The notes: a model not told the origin generated them from the sequence alone. DNA of 64,000 bases from Synchiropus splendidus (GCF_027744825.2 NC_071337.1:10479031-10543030), one strand, 5' to 3'; counted from the first letter of the stretch, positions 23,731 to 37,024 are shown. Program-made: numbers and translations.

Positions 23731-26700
23731 TCAGGGGGGCGCTGCTTTGTTCAGCAGCAGCAGAGCCAGGGTGCAGAGGGCCACGGCCCCGAGTCTCTTC
23801 AGCAGAGCCACGTTGTCTTTGGGGATGACGCACTGGGCCAGGTCGTTGGTGATGGTGGAAATCTCATGAGCCACGCACACGAAGATGAAGGTGCTGACCA
23901 CCATGTTGATGAAAGGGCTGCCCGGGATCAGGACCAGGATCCCTTTGGTGTCCGCCGCCAGCCAGATGTGGTACTGGCAGATGAACAGCTGGGGGGAGGA
24001 GTGGGCAGCAGGTCATGAATCTGTGGGACTTAGACTTTCTTCATTGTCATTGCACAAAAATATATCACTATATTATGGCAACGAAATTTCGGTCTGAGGC
24101 CTCCGGTTTCCAAAAACAAAAACTCTACGTCCAAAAAAAAAAAAAAAAACAACTTACAAGGCTAACTAATATATTTTCATTCAACTTCATAGGAAAAATG
24201 ACGTGAAACTAAGGGTATAGTTTATTTTAAAGACATTATCAAAGATAATGTGGTAGTTTCCTCAGCAAAAAATTCAATCTTCCCCGAACACATTTTTTTA
24301 AGATACCAAGCAAGACACCATGTCCTCTCTCAAATATCGGCTCACACAGTGAAAGAAAGGAAAACACTGGATGAGATTCGGTCGATGAACCCAAGTGAAA
24401 AAGGAACCGTTTCACAGTTATATGTTAACTATACATTTTCATTTCCTTAAATGAAAACATTTGGAACTCCACATGAAAATTGGTGAATAAAACATGGTTT
24501 TGTGCACACCACAGTTTCATTCAGTCTAAAGTTGTAGATAGAGCCCACATGTCCAAAGTCCAGCTGTCGTGTTTCTACCAGGAAACTAGTCCTCTCTGTA
24601 GAGCCATGGAAGGCACCTTAGACCATGTGTTTGGGACGTGTCCACGACTGAACACTTTCTGGACTGACGTTTTTGCTTCCCTCTCAAACAATTCTTCCTA
24701 TCAAGACAACACCGCGTCCACTCCTCGCCTTATTTGGTTCTACTGGGCAGATTGGAAGTGTGACCTCAGGCAGCCGGCGACTGTGTTTTTGTCACTCTTG
24801 CTCAGGTGGAAGGACACTGGCCCACCTACACACCCATCATGTCTGGAGAAAATCAGTTAATCTGTCACTAAATCCCAGAAAACCTTCCATGACCTTTGGG
24901 ACAGCTTTCTGGAACTGTTTAAGACCCTTTAGATATTACTATTATTATCATTATTATTATTATTAGTGAGGAAACAGGTGAAAACTTTCATGATGGACAG
25001 ACCAGCAGTGCAGGGGTTGATTTTTATTTATTTAATTTTGTAGCTGTATTTTTATCTATTGTTATTATTATTAGATTGTATTTATTATGAGTTGTGGAAA
25101 AAGAAAGGAAAAAAGCATTACTTCCAGATTGTACTTTGCAAGTCATCCCTCTGACAAGGGCACCTGCCTTTTTGTACAATGTCCACACAAAATGATGGCG
25201 TCTTGTCTCTCATTAATTTGTGTCTTTTGAATTCAAATGACTATTAATACCCAATAAAAATATCTTGAATGAGGAAAAAAAATGACGTGAAGCAGAAAGA
25301 ACAGAAAGCATGACTGTGGCCCACGGACTGCAGCACCAGTTTAAAGTGGGCGAACACAACAACAACTTCACCATGAAAACTGAAGGTGTTATCTGTTCGG
25401 CACAAAAACGTCACTCCACGACGTGTGTCGGTGGCAGTGAGGGGTGCCATCCAGCCCATGAGCCTTTGCAGGCTCATGAAGTAGCTTTTGTGACATCCGC
25501 ATGAATGATGTGATCCTAACTGTGGGCTGGAGGAATCGGCGAAACTGAGCATCAAGTCTGTTTCTCACTTCAGTCTACAGGGCCAGGCAGACCACACACT
25601 AGGACCCCTTTGACCTCGCTCCGCCGCTGCCGGGTGCCTCTTACCTCCAGGGAAATCTTCCCAAACCAGGCAAAGAAGGAGCTGTACACGGAGCGTGCGT
25701 ATCCCGGGATGTTCCTGATCAGGATGAAGGCCAGGATCTGCGGAGGGAAGACAAACACCATGACAGTCTGCCCTGCACGGACTCCTCAGACTCCCTCAGC
25801 AGGGAGCCTCACTCACCTGAAAAACGGAGATATAAGGATGCAGCTCGTTGCATTCAGTTTTGGTTTTGCAGCTGCTGGCCCAGAATGAATATATCTGGAG
25901 GAGAACAGAGGGAGGGTTTGAGTCACCAGCAGAAGATGGGACTGATGAAACCAAGTGTTTGGATCAATACTTGACACTACACTCAGAGATGCAGGACTAT
26001 CTTCTGCCAGAGGGGGGCGGTATAGCTTCAAGCTTGAAATCTACCGCAGGATTCCAACATGAACCTTCAGAACAATCTGGCATTCTCTAGTCGAGGTCAA
26101 CCCTCCATACCGTCCTCCAGTACCAGTGAATCTAGCAGAGCTTTACACCCTGGGACGCCGTCATATTAAAGCCCGTTTCACACTGGATTGCTAATGGAAG
26201 TGGAACTGGCCCAAGTGGGAGTGGTCCCTCTCACACCACTGTCTTCTGGCTGCGTGTGGAGCACTGGGTGTTGCTTCACGTGAGCCTCTCCCCACCCATA
26301 TATCTGTCCAACACTGTCACAAACAAACTAAAAATACCAGTCTGTGCGCATGTTTCTGGCCATAGATTAGGTTGGACTTGACTTAGTATCGCCATCAGAA
26401 TCTGCATCGCAACTCCCAGCGCTTGTTTTGAATAATTCCAGAGCTTGTTCATTTGGGTTACTCCGAGTGGGAGAAGCATCATATTTGGGTCGTGCCACTG
26501 ATGAGTTTGAGGAAGACCGACTTCAACAGGGTACAAAGAAGAGCACGGTTCCTTCGCTCCATTTAGTAATATCTGCTAACGTTTTATGTCTTATTTCTGT
26601 TTGTGGGAAACAGTTCAGTGCCACATTTCACAGACACAGAAACCCTACACACATTTACCGGTCCTTTCTCAATAGATCACGGTTACCAGAGGTCATTTTT

Positions 26701-29700
26701 CGGGACCCTTTTACTGAAAAAAATAAATGTTCCAGTAGTCTTCTATGACATCACAGCTTTACCCAACATCCCTGGGTGAAACTAATCCAACTGGAGTAAA
26801 CTGTTGAATCACAACATGGACGTGGCAACAGTCCATAAACAAATCTTGGAAACGAACAGGTCTATCAAGAACTCAGGGTGCGGAGGTTGTGTTGTTAAAA
26901 ATACCTCACAGTGTCGTGGTCAGTCGTACGTATGGGCAGAAACATGCTTGTCGTTGTTGAAACCACAGTTGCATTGGCATAGAGGGTGAGACGGACTTAC
27001 AAAGAAAGCCAGGATGGAGATGAAGAGCAGGATGTTGGAAATCCTGGGGGAAAACAGAGCCTCTCCTTTTCCTTCCATGAGCACCTGACGCTTCTGGAGC
27101 GCCAGGTAGATGAAGGCGAACACCATTCCGTGCAGCACGGCCTGCGACACAACACAACCACGTTTGTTTTGGCCCCTGCCACTCTTGCGTGAGACAGAAT
27201 TTCCCGCTTACAAATCTGTCCAGCTTCCACCTGAACCACCACTCGTGGACGCTGCCGTTCAGCTCGAAGAGTTTAGACACCGGCCACGTGGAGAAGACGG
27301 TTTCAAACAAGCCCTGTGAGGACAAGACGGGGTCAGTGAGGAGCCTCTGTCTCTACAGCACAGTCAAAGCTTCCCTGGGGCAGAATAAAACTGCTTGCAT
27401 TACATACAAAACATAAGTTCTATTCAAATGTGAAGGATCAAATAGGCAAACCTGCAGCAAAACCCAGCCACCCAAAAGATACATGCAAACACCCATATTC
27501 AAACACACACCCTCACAACCACACACACACACACACACACACACAAGGAGACTGGTGACAGAGAGAGGAAGAAAGGCCTGAAGGTCCCTATCAACAGTGT
27601 CCCCTGGAAGACCTCAGTGACACCCACTTTACATGAGAACCTTCCAAATGAAAGTCAATAAATTAATATCGGCGCTCATCACCAAATCATTTACATCTAT
27701 GTGACAAAAAAATGGATGAGAAGTAGCTTGTAACATCCAAACACACCTTGACATAACAAGGGGATACAAACACGGGTGTCATCTACCAGATCTGGAGCAA
27801 TAGCTCTTACAAACGTGGTTTGTTCTGCAGATTGTCAAGGTGAGAGCAAAGAGGAATCTGTGCACTAAAGTTTCCAGCTGACAAAAGAATGCAGGCCCAC
27901 AAGCCAAACCCCGTGGTCTTAATCATTAAAAGAGGATGCTGTTGAAGCTGAAGTGCCATCACAAGGGTCGCCATCTTATGATGCAGCCCATAACAGACAT
28001 GAGTGGTTCTGCACAACGATTTGCTGGAGTGTGAAAGACCCACTTACTTGTGAATAAGCAAAGCAGCCGATGATGGTCAGAAGGATGAGGAACTTGGCCA
28101 AGACACCCAAGTGCCACATGTTGTTCGCTGCTCGCCAGAAAGAAAGCAGAAGATTAGCAATTCATTCCAGACACAGAAGTGTAAATCTGAGTTTGTCTCA
28201 GCAACGTTTTGCAGGCTCATTAATTGGAAGTTATTTTATTGTCATGTGACGAGCTAAATAAAGCATGTCATGCACGTGTTGTGAGATACATTTGCCAACC
28301 GCATTTTGAGCAATTCAAATTGAAATACTATGTTTCAAATGAGTACCAACTAGCCAAGTGCCCAATGTTATTTTTCCATCCTTGTCAAGACTTTCAAGTC
28401 GTGCGCAAGGATCCTGCTAACCTATACAGTACCTCACAAAACTGAGTACACACCTCACATTTCTGCAAATATTTAATCATAGCTTTCCATGGGACGACAC
28501 TTTGATACCATGTATAGTGGACAGTGTGCAGCTGGCGTAACTGTGCGAATTTACTGTCCCCTCAAAATAACACACAGCCATTGATGTCTGACCCAGGCAA
28601 CAAAAGTGAGTACTGGTCTCAGTCTCTCATACTGGTCACTGGAAGTTTGACACGCCCCTCACGCCAAAGATCTCTCTGAGGATCTGAGAAAAAGAAAAGA
28701 ATTGTTGCCCTTCTTAAAGATGGCCCAGGCTATAAGAAGATAGGACTGGGGAGCACCAGTTCCTGGACACAACCATGAATGCCAACGTGCATTGTGATAA
28801 ACTGGGCTGCAGGGCAGTATTCCAACATGATAACACCAAACACACCTCTAACCAAACACACCCTTACTAAGAAGCAGAGGCTAAAGGTGATGGAGCGTGT
28901 CTCAAAACTAAACCTCCTCAAATGAAGGTGGAGGAGCGAAAGGTCCTGTAATTGCGTCATGGAAGAGGATTCTAGTGGCAACCTGTGACGCGCTGGTGAA
29001 CTCCATGCCCAGGAGGGTTATGGCAGTGCTAGAAAATAATGGTGGCTGCACAAAGTATTGACACTTGGGGTCAATTTGGACATTTTCTTTTAGGTGTACT
29101 CATTCCCAGACTCAATGGCTGAGTGTTGAGTGACTTTCAGCTGGTGCACTGTTACACAGGCTGGACACTGAATACTTTTACAAGGTATCAGAGTGTCATT
29201 TCTTCAGTCCCATGAAAAGATATGATTAAATATTTGCAGAAATGTGAGGGGTGTATCCACTAATGCGAGACTGTAGCACTACAACAATGTTCTGAGGCAG
29301 ACTCCTGGTATTGTTCATGTGCTTGAGGTTAGTATGACACTCCACTTGTCTTTCCTCCTCATTTCCTGCCATTTTAAACTGTAGCCGCAGACTAAAACAT
29401 CACGCTAATAGCTTTATGCAAACACTGTCTGTCTTTCCAGAGACAGGAGGAGGAGAAGGACAAGGTGTCAATCCACGTCTTCACAGCCATGTATATTTGT
29501 ACTAGTACCGATGAACACACACGGTTATTCAAACGTGGCATGTGTGCTCACACGGATATGCAAACTCTGGGATGGATCCGCCTCTCTTTAGTTTACTGAA
29601 GGTGAGAATGGAACACCTACTGTTCACGCTCTTCTGCAGAATCTGAGGCCACACGGCCATCGCCCCGTAGATCAGGACGAACCAGAATGTTACCAGTGGC

Positions 29701-32700
29701 ACAAAGTAGTAGAACTGGTACGGCCTGTCCATCACCATGCACAGAACCACCACCAAGAAGTTCAGGCGGAAAAGCACCTGGAGGCAATGGTGTGGTGTTA
29801 TTCAAGGTTTGAGGGGACAAACAGAGACATGAAAGAAAAGACCAATCTTATCAAAGCTTTTATCATAAACAAATATACCGTAAAAATAGTTTCCTTATCA
29901 ATTTAATAGTAAGAATAATCCTTGTTGATCAGCAACTATCATTGCCCTCACCTGGCAAACTCTGTAAAGTCCAAAGTCTCCTTTGAGCCAAAAAAACGAG
30001 AAGTGTCCATAGCCAGTCTGGAACAGGTACGCTGCCACCAGCACGCGCACGTGCATGTACACCGGAATAAACTAGACCCGAGGAGAAAGGCAATCATTAT
30101 TGGTCAGATAATCCTCATCTCACACCTGAATCCTTTTAAATAAAATCAAACCAATGTTTAGCTTTTATAATAACAGACTTGAAATCAATCGTCAATATTC
30201 ATCTCTTGAACTGAAATCGAATGTGCATGGATCACATCTTTTTGTCTGGAGATGTCCCCAACCTTTGACCCCGAGCTGGAGTCCGGTTCAGAGTATCAAG
30301 ATTAAACCCAAGCAGGAATGCTGAACTCACCGCGCTGGCTCCAGATATGTGATAGATGAGGATAACAAGCTGCATCCAGCCTTTCCACTCGTCCGTTTGC
30401 TCCCGGTTCAGTAATTTGGTCTGTCAAGGAAAGAAAAAAAAAATTACCATCAAAGAAGATTTGAATTTTCTAGGGCTGACAAAACAAAAATATTGTTGAA
30501 ACAGGAAAACAAGTCAAATTTTGACTTTTTAAATACAGTTTAATGCATTACAGTGGAAAATAGGCTGAGAACTGTCCTTAAACAGAGAAAAAAATGTAAA
30601 AAATGTGTATATATATATATTTGGTGTCCATAATGTTGCTTGACATTTAAGGTATAAGAGCCAAAGCAATCCTCCAGGAAGAGAGCTAGAACTGAGATAG
30701 ATCTAGCCTGTTAGCAAGTCACCTGACGCCACTGAAGTGAGCCGAGATGGGAAGGAATAACCTCTCATCTTAATAATCAATGGAAATGTAAACAAAATTG
30801 TTCAACTGTGAAATCACAGCTTACTACTACAACATCACCTGGAAGTATCCGTGGCCAATTACCAACTGGTTCCCATTGAGCTCAATGAGCAACGCCTCGA
30901 ATGACACCTCAGCAATTGCTTTTGAAATATGTGTTTATAGACACCATGTGCATCATCTAAAATTGTAAAGAGAATATAGATAGTGATACATGTAACCACA
31001 CAATTACAAGAAGTACTTGCAATACAATTTGTGAACAAGACACCTAAACACGAAAAAAGACATTATTTCTTATAAGGCGTAAAAACGAAACAAAAGCTGC
31101 ATGGAAAGTTAATACATAGTGTACAATGCTATTTTCTATGGTAATCTTATCTTAAAAAAGTGACTCAATCGAACGAGCAATATAAATATGACATCATACA
31201 CTCAACCTTTGCAGCATGTCACTCCAAAATCTGGAGGACTCTTGGGTCATGATCGCTGTTTGAAATGTATCTATTACTGCAATACAAGAAAGTCTCAAAA
31301 CTGAGATCAGTAGTTACTGAGAGTCAGTGTTGGTTTTATTGGATCAAGGCTGTGATCACCACGTGAGCAGTTTGCAGCATTATGATCATAGTTAAGTTTG
31401 TGCCATGTATTTTGTGCATTATTCACAGTCACAGCCATCATCATTCAGTAGTGTTGAGAACATAGCACTACAGCAGCTGCTCCGCTCCACTACTGGTGGG
31501 AATGAGCCCGGCGCAATCCGGGCTGCTCTGTGTTTGGTGAAGTAGAAATCTGACTCACTCTAAATACAGAAATCTCTGCGCATGTAAAACTAAGGCAATA
31601 CAATATAATTAACATTGCAAACATCTTCAAAAAAAATTAAAATTCTAAAGGTGTGGTGGCTCAGATTTGGCCATGGCAGTGCGCCACCATCATTTACATG
31701 TAGCGAAAACCTGAAGGCGCTGTGGTTCTCCACAAAACCTGTAAAGCAGCTGGTCATGTCTGTGTATCTGTCTGCTGCATATGGAGACAACAGGGTAGCA
31801 TCCAGCAGATACGTAAATAACCTTTCAACACCACTCATTCAAGCCAGAAAACGATGAAGGAGCAGCTGCCTGACTCACCTCTTTGGTGTTCTCATTGTAG
31901 AAGAAGCCCAGCACAAACACATAGACCAGCGGAATGAAGAAGGTGGCATGGGAGTAGAGCTTCTGCCCTTTCATGAACACATCTGCCCGGTCACAAAGGT
32001 AGAAGTAGGCCATGATGAGCCCCATCTTACAGAGGGCCTGGAATGGTGCCTTCATCCCAATAGGGGAGACCACAGTCGCTGGTTTCTTCTCCTCCAGACT
32101 CTCCACATCTGGAGGTGACGGTCGCCGGTGGTGGCTGTTGCCAACAATATGGAGGAAAACGAGGACCAGCAGAGAGGCCAGAAAGAAACCTGCAGTGAGC
32201 TTCTGCAGCAAGTTTGGGGGTGGCACCTCCTGGCAGCAGGAACCGTCGATTGGCTTCAGAATCTTGTTACATTCCGAGTTCATGAGCACCATACCCCCCT
32301 GCAGGAGAGACAATGCTGAAACCTGTGCAGCCTGAAAGCAGCAGAGACCATTCTTGAGAGCTGAGACCGGCCCTACCATGTTTTGCGTGCTCTTGGGGTG
32401 GTGCAGGCCGTCCACTGACTTGGAGATGGTTTCCAGAGCAGCCTGGCGAGATGCTGCTAAGATCTTAATCTTGGATTTACTGGAGCGCTTACTCCCATTG
32501 AACACTTCCAGCGCTGCTTCGTTGTAGAGCTCCAACTGCCTGTTGGTGATCATTTTCCTGTCGTCCCTCAGCACCTCCTCATTTACAGGGTCTGGAAAGA
32601 TACGAGAGCATTCAGCAATTACACGCTTGAGTTTTGAGATAGAAGAACCTTGAATGATTGGAGGTGACGAAAAGAAAACTATGAATGGAGAAGTCAGTAT

Positions 32701-35700
32701 ATTCCTAAACTATTTACAACAGAAAAGTCCTGAAGACTTCTGAATGCACAGAAAAACTGTTTATAATCTTCAGCCTTTACAAGCAAAATAAGTAAATAAA
32801 CATTCAGTTCAAGTTAATAACATTCAAGTTATTGTGAAAGAGAACCCACGACCGAAGGGCATGGAAAACGGCTGTTCTAATATTTAAACAAACATACTGA
32901 TGAAAGACTGAGTCACTCACTGCTTCTTCTAACATTAAGCCCCATGCAACCACACAAGCTGCAGCTCACACCCAGATATCTAACAAAACTATCCAGCCTT
33001 GAATGACAATTCCACTCGGCCACTTCAACAACACTGGAACCGGACTATATCAGTGAATGGTGGGTGAGGCCCATGAATAAATAACTGCCAGAACTGGACT
33101 CCACCCTCCAGCACATCAGACTCTCAACTGAAGTTTACATCAGAGTCACAACGGTGAGATTTGTCACATCATTTTGTCGGATTTGAGACAGCTTCAGAGT
33201 CAGCTGTAGAAATTTGAAAGGCAAGTGCAGTAGGGAAAAGATTGTAAGGGCAGTGAGATCTGGCTTGGATAATATTATGAGGAAGTAGTTGCACTGTATT
33301 TCTCAAAAACACGGTGAGCTCACCATAACTTCAGATCTGACCACCGCGCCTGAAAACTCATGTTCAGACGCCTAGTCTGATCTAATAAAACCAAAGAAGG
33401 ACACGGCGCATCACATCTAATGTCATCTATTGTTCTAAAAATATAAATAAATAAAATGAGAATGAAGACAAGGGAGTGGTGTACTCAGTTTTGTGAGATA
33501 CAGTACGTAGTTTCATACAACCGTCAACAATTACCAACTTCAGGAAGAGGACACATTTGATCACAACACAACAAGTTCATCTCAGTCGATAAACTCCAGT
33601 GTTGAAACACCAGGAAGTGGTGTCGTACCTTGCAGCACCCAGTAGACCTGGGTTTCCTCAGCCATACTCTCCAGAGTCACAGCAATGGTCGTCAGGTTGT
33701 TCTTGTATTGTTGCAGAGTTTCTCCACTGCCCTTGTTCAGCTTGATCGACCACTGCAATTAGATTGTACACGGACGATGACAGTCGATGTAGCATGCAAC
33801 CAACACCTTGTTTTTGTATTTGAAATGTGTGTAGACATTACTTAATGTCGACTGACACTCACCGTGGCGGCTCCGAGAACAATGACGGCAGGTGTGGCTG
33901 AGGATTTCTGTAATTATGAGCCCATGTTAATGCACACACCCCTGTCTTCTAGTTCAGCAACATCACAAATGGAGATATCCATTTTAACCTCATGCTCCCA
34001 CACTAAAAATAGCAACACAATTAGTGTGTCCAGACCAGTGAGAAAAGAGTTCTTATAGATGTGAATCTGTCTGAATAATGAACAACCTTTCATTCAACAT
34101 TTGCATCCAACTATTTGTTCAACTTCACATAATTCTGACCAGCTTTCAGTTAAGTGCCCTACTTGAAATCAGCAAATACGTTACTATCTTTGCAAGTTTG
34201 TTCTCAGCAATAGCTGTTTCAACAAATAAATCTCTACATCACAAGACCTTGCATATATCTATACTCACTTGACTCCATGGTGCCAAGCGATCCTTCATGG
34301 AATTGTTTGCCTCTGGATACCACAGAAAGTCCTGAATATAAACAACAATACCATTGAGATAAGTCACGCAGGGGAGAGGAGAGATTACAAATGAAAACTC
34401 ACCACATTGACAGAGGAGCTTTTGTGTTCATACGTGATGTCCTTGTGCTTTCAGTGTCAAAAACAGAGATGGACTGTTAGCACAAATAACACCACCATAT
34501 CTGCGTTCCGTTACTAAATCAGTAGGATAATTGAGGTCGCAAAGGGTTAGAAACTCTCCAGGATTTCTTTGTGGACTTGATGAAAAAAAAAAAACACTTT
34601 GAATCTCAGACATAATCAATTAAAATCTGTGAATATTCCAATCTAAACATCATAAAAACTATCTAAATAAAACGTCCAGCTTTAGCATCAGTATATGACT
34701 GGATAGAAACTATTTTTTTATACCATTTTGTGTAAGCTTCAGTTGTGATATTGGGTAAATAGGAGGTATTTTTGCTGAAGAGCATGAGCTTTAAAGTTGA
34801 AACGATTAAGCAAGCCATCATTGCTCAGTGCCGGTCCACAAACACATGGTTCTTTCAGAATATTATCGGAAGGAAGGAAGGAATAGCTGTAGATTTGAAA
34901 TTACAGTTTCCACTATTGTACCTTAATTCCTTCTTCAGCCTTTTCAGGGTTGATAATCTTGATGAAAGAATAATAGAGGTTGCGAATCCTGGAGTCGCCC
35001 AGAAAGACCACGCGCCTGTTGGCGAGGCATGTCTTGGCTTCACTGAGAGAAAAACACAAGAGAATTGATCTGCAGGCACTCAGCAGCATCTATAAATGTT
35101 TCAAGCAGCTGTAACAGGGGGATGACAAACTATGAAAACTATCTTCATGTCATGTGCGCACAAACAACAGGCAGTATTGTGTTACGATGCAATATCAAAC
35201 CAAAAGCTTGGAAGTTGTAATAGTCCGGTCATTAAAGAGCTACGTGGCATACTTAACAGGAATAACTGCTTTGTGTCACTCGGCACACGGTTCAGTGCTA
35301 CTCACATGCTTTTGTATTTGTGCATCATGCAGCCATAGGGCTGCCATACTTCCTCCCCCAAGTAACTTCCTCTGGTGAGCAGCCATTCACACGAGTCTCC
35401 GCCTGAAGACAAGGCACAGAATATCAGCGTACAGGCTCCTCCATCCTTCTATTGTAGCTTCCTGCACTCTGACACCGACACAGAAACTGAGCAGCTGAAC
35501 ACAGGGAGTAGACCTCTCAGTGTTGCAAGTACAAGGGAATTCGATGCATGTGGGTTATCAGCATTACAAAAAAACACACACACACACTTGATCATACTAT
35601 ATGCATGTACTAACCACCATTAAAAAAAGGTTGTTAACTGCTATAGTTGCCCAAAAGTGAAGGTAAGTGTTGGAGTTGTTGTCTCCAGGCAACTGTCCCA

Positions 35701-37024
35701 GGGTGTCCCCTCTCAAGTAGCTTCTCCAGCTCCATGGTCCCAGTTAAGGGAGCAAGAGGAAGGAAATGAGCGATAGATAGCAAACAGTGATTGTGTTGTT
35801 GCTCCATGTATGTTTTTTAATGTCTCCAACACTGCCGTAACAAGCAAAACTTCCCCATTTTGGGAAGAATAAAAGCGAATCTAAGAGGAAGAAACAGTTT
35901 TCACAACGTCATCTTTGCACTTAGTGTACAGTCAAGCCAATTCGTGACAGTACTGTCTTTGTTGGGACCCCAGGTAAGGAATCTTGGACTGGGTTTCACT
36001 TGTTGCCACTGGGTTGCCAGTCTAACCAAGTGCAGCCTAACCACTACACACAATAAAGATCTTAGTAGTATCAAAGCTAGTATTCCTGAGGTTTAAAACA
36101 CGCTCCTTCAGGGGCTGTACTTTTAAATGTCAATGTATCGGTGGAGTATGTACATCGAGGATGACAATAACAGAGCCAGAACAAAATTGTTGACCTTCAG
36201 TAGAACTCAAGACTTTTCTCTTAGGAACACAGTAGGTCAGGCTCATGTTCTACCGCATGAAGGTGCTGCAGTCAACCATCAAACGCCTAATCTTTGACGG
36301 GATTATTCAGGGCAGCACCGGGAGTGTTTGCTTCTTAGCCAGGGGCAACGGGTCAGAACTCCTGATAAGGTACTGACCCCTGCACAGTGTACTACATGTT
36401 GACTTAGTCGGCGTCTGATGCCAACTGAAACAACGGCTTTATAGCCCGGTGCCGCTGACGTGGGTTCAGTGCCAAGCATGTACAGCTCGTAGTCAACCGT
36501 CCATACGCGTGACAGCTTTGACAGAACATGTTACGCCTCACAACCAAGAGAAGAGAGCGGAGCCCCGGTTCTACTCACCGATGCCAGTGATTTACCAACC
36601 CACGACACACTTTGACAGTCTGCTGGGAAACTCACAATGAAGCACTTCAATGGTGATTTGCGTTAATCCCACCGCTCTCTCCCGCAGGTAAACATGTGTC
36701 ACCAGCTTCGTTTAACCACACCGCCTAATGGAAGCCACTCACAGCCTTCTTTAGTCGACATTCACGTTCCTACATTTACGAACGATGCGCCTCGGCAGCA
36801 GCGCACACACCTGCACGCGCATCCAGCTAGCGAGCGTTAGCATTAGCTGGTAGCTCCCCGCAGCAGGCGTTAACTTCCCCGGTAAACTCACCTTTGTAGT
36901 AGCGCAGGCCTGTGTGGAAAACGACCAGGGACACCACGGCCACTAGGGACAATAGCTTGGCGTTTTTAATGTTGAAGTGTTGATTTAATTCACGTTTGCC
37001 TAGGCTGTAGGCCAGGCCCGCCAT
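23731..37024 (-). CDS. CASD1: CASD1, sialic acid 9-O-acetyltransferase, 18 exons, 793 residues
   Basis: Golgi multi-pass enzyme that moves acetyl from acetyl-CoA to the 9-hydroxyl of sialic acid, acting on CMP-sialic acid. Exons in order: 36892-37024, 35306-35402, 34922-35042, 34403-34447, 34269-34331, 33863-33907, 33629-33752, 32377-32591, 31879-32298, 30331-30420, 29952-30071, 29621-29777, 28048-28127, 27212-27313, 27001-27141, 25817-25894, 25645-25737, 23731-23988. Every join has GT-AG borders and keeps frame. A signal-anchor helix (about 24-40) leads into a luminal SGNH-type catalytic domain with Ser94 (GDS), Asp270 and His273 (DGLH), the same numbers as in human CASD1. A multi-helix acyltransferase-like membrane region follows, with blocks such as [16 protein letters not shown] and [20 protein letters not shown]. 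Human CASD1 has 797 residues. The ATG at 37024 has a good context (AAAGATGG); the upstream Glu-rich frame has no ATG. Confidence 0.96.
24027..24140 (+). repeat. Non-LTR retroelement 3' end, copy B of three
   Basis: Shares the TCATTGCACAAAAA, CACTATATTATGGCA and TTTCGGTCTGAGGCCTCCGG motifs with copies at 17511-17710 and 49380-49555. It is followed by an A run (24126-24143). It starts about 40 bp from the CASD1 exon 18 acceptor. Confidence 0.7.
24208..25277 (+). mobile_element. 5'-truncated L1/Tx1-type LINE with target-site duplication
   Basis: Flanked by a 14-nt direct repeat, AAAAATGACGTGAA, at 24194-24207 and 25278-25291. The body encodes a degraded end of LINE ORF2: frames at 24250-24450 and 24480-24860 include [18 protein letters not shown], the cysteine/histidine-rich C-terminal motif of L1-type ORF2. 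These frames are broken relative to each other, so no protein is made. An ATT repeat (24935-24965) and an AT-rich 3' UTR follow, ending with AATAAAAATATCTTGAATGAGG and an A tail that merges with the duplication. It lies antisense in CASD1 intron 17. L1 versus Tx1 subtype is not resolved. Confidence 0.8.
24935..24965. repeat. ATT trinucleotide repeat
   Basis: Slightly interrupted ATT repeat inside the LINE 3' region. Confidence 0.8.
27521..27545. repeat. CA dinucleotide microsatellite
   Basis: CA repeat in the CASD1 intron between the exons at 27212-27313 and 28048-28127. Confidence 0.9.
28425..29275 (+). mobile_element. Degenerate, internally deleted Tc1-like transposon
   Basis: Begins TACAGTACCTCACAAAACTG and ends with a decayed inverted copy finishing ACTGTA. 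The inner terminal repeats are near-identical over 34 bp (28449-28482 against 29222-29255, read inverted). Inside, frames recall Tc1 transposase: [17 protein letters not shown] near 28690-28740 (N-terminal DNA-binding region) and a DN-x-KHTS-like catalytic block near 28830-28860. These are out of frame with each other and much of the catalytic domain is missing, so it cannot make transposase. It lies in CASD1 intron 12. Confidence 0.85.
32299..32376 (-). other. CASD1: CASD1 intron 8, 78 bp, in frame and free of stops
   Basis: Donor ATG|GTAGGG and acceptor CTGCAG|GGGGGT delimit a 78-bp intron whose length divides by three and which contains no stop in the CASD1 frame. Retention would add 26 residues between the catalytic His273 region and the following conserved CNKILKP block. 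Orthologues have no such insert, so splicing is the default reading. Confidence 0.85.
32592..33628 (-). other. CASD1: CASD1 intron 7, about 1 kb
   Basis: No gene is seen. Near its 5' side is a solo end of the same Tc1 family found in intron 12 (33471-33505). Confidence 0.65.
33471..33505. mobile_element. Solo terminal repeat of the same Tc1-like family
   Basis: The reverse complement contains CTCACAAAACTGAGTACAC, identical to the left end of the element at 28425-29275. No matching second end was found in this intron, so it is a fragment. Confidence 0.7.
35403..36891 (-). other. CASD1: CASD1 intron 1, 1.5 kb, no gene seen
   Basis: A short CA repeat lies near 35574-35586. Open frames at 35860-36096 and 36449-36640 have no recognisable domain. 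Confidence 0.6.

Larger units (their letters stand above)
23989..25644 (-). other. CASD1: CASD1 intron 17, mostly retroelement sequence
   Basis: Contains retroelement copy B (24027-24140) and the L1-type insertion (24208-25277). Both are on the strand opposite to the gene. Confidence 0.75.

Noticed and set aside
32299..32376. Treating 31825-32574 as one continuous CASD1 exon
   Set aside because: The stretch is open throughout, but the inserted 26 residues do not match CASD1 and have clean GT-AG borders, so a short in-frame intron is the better model.
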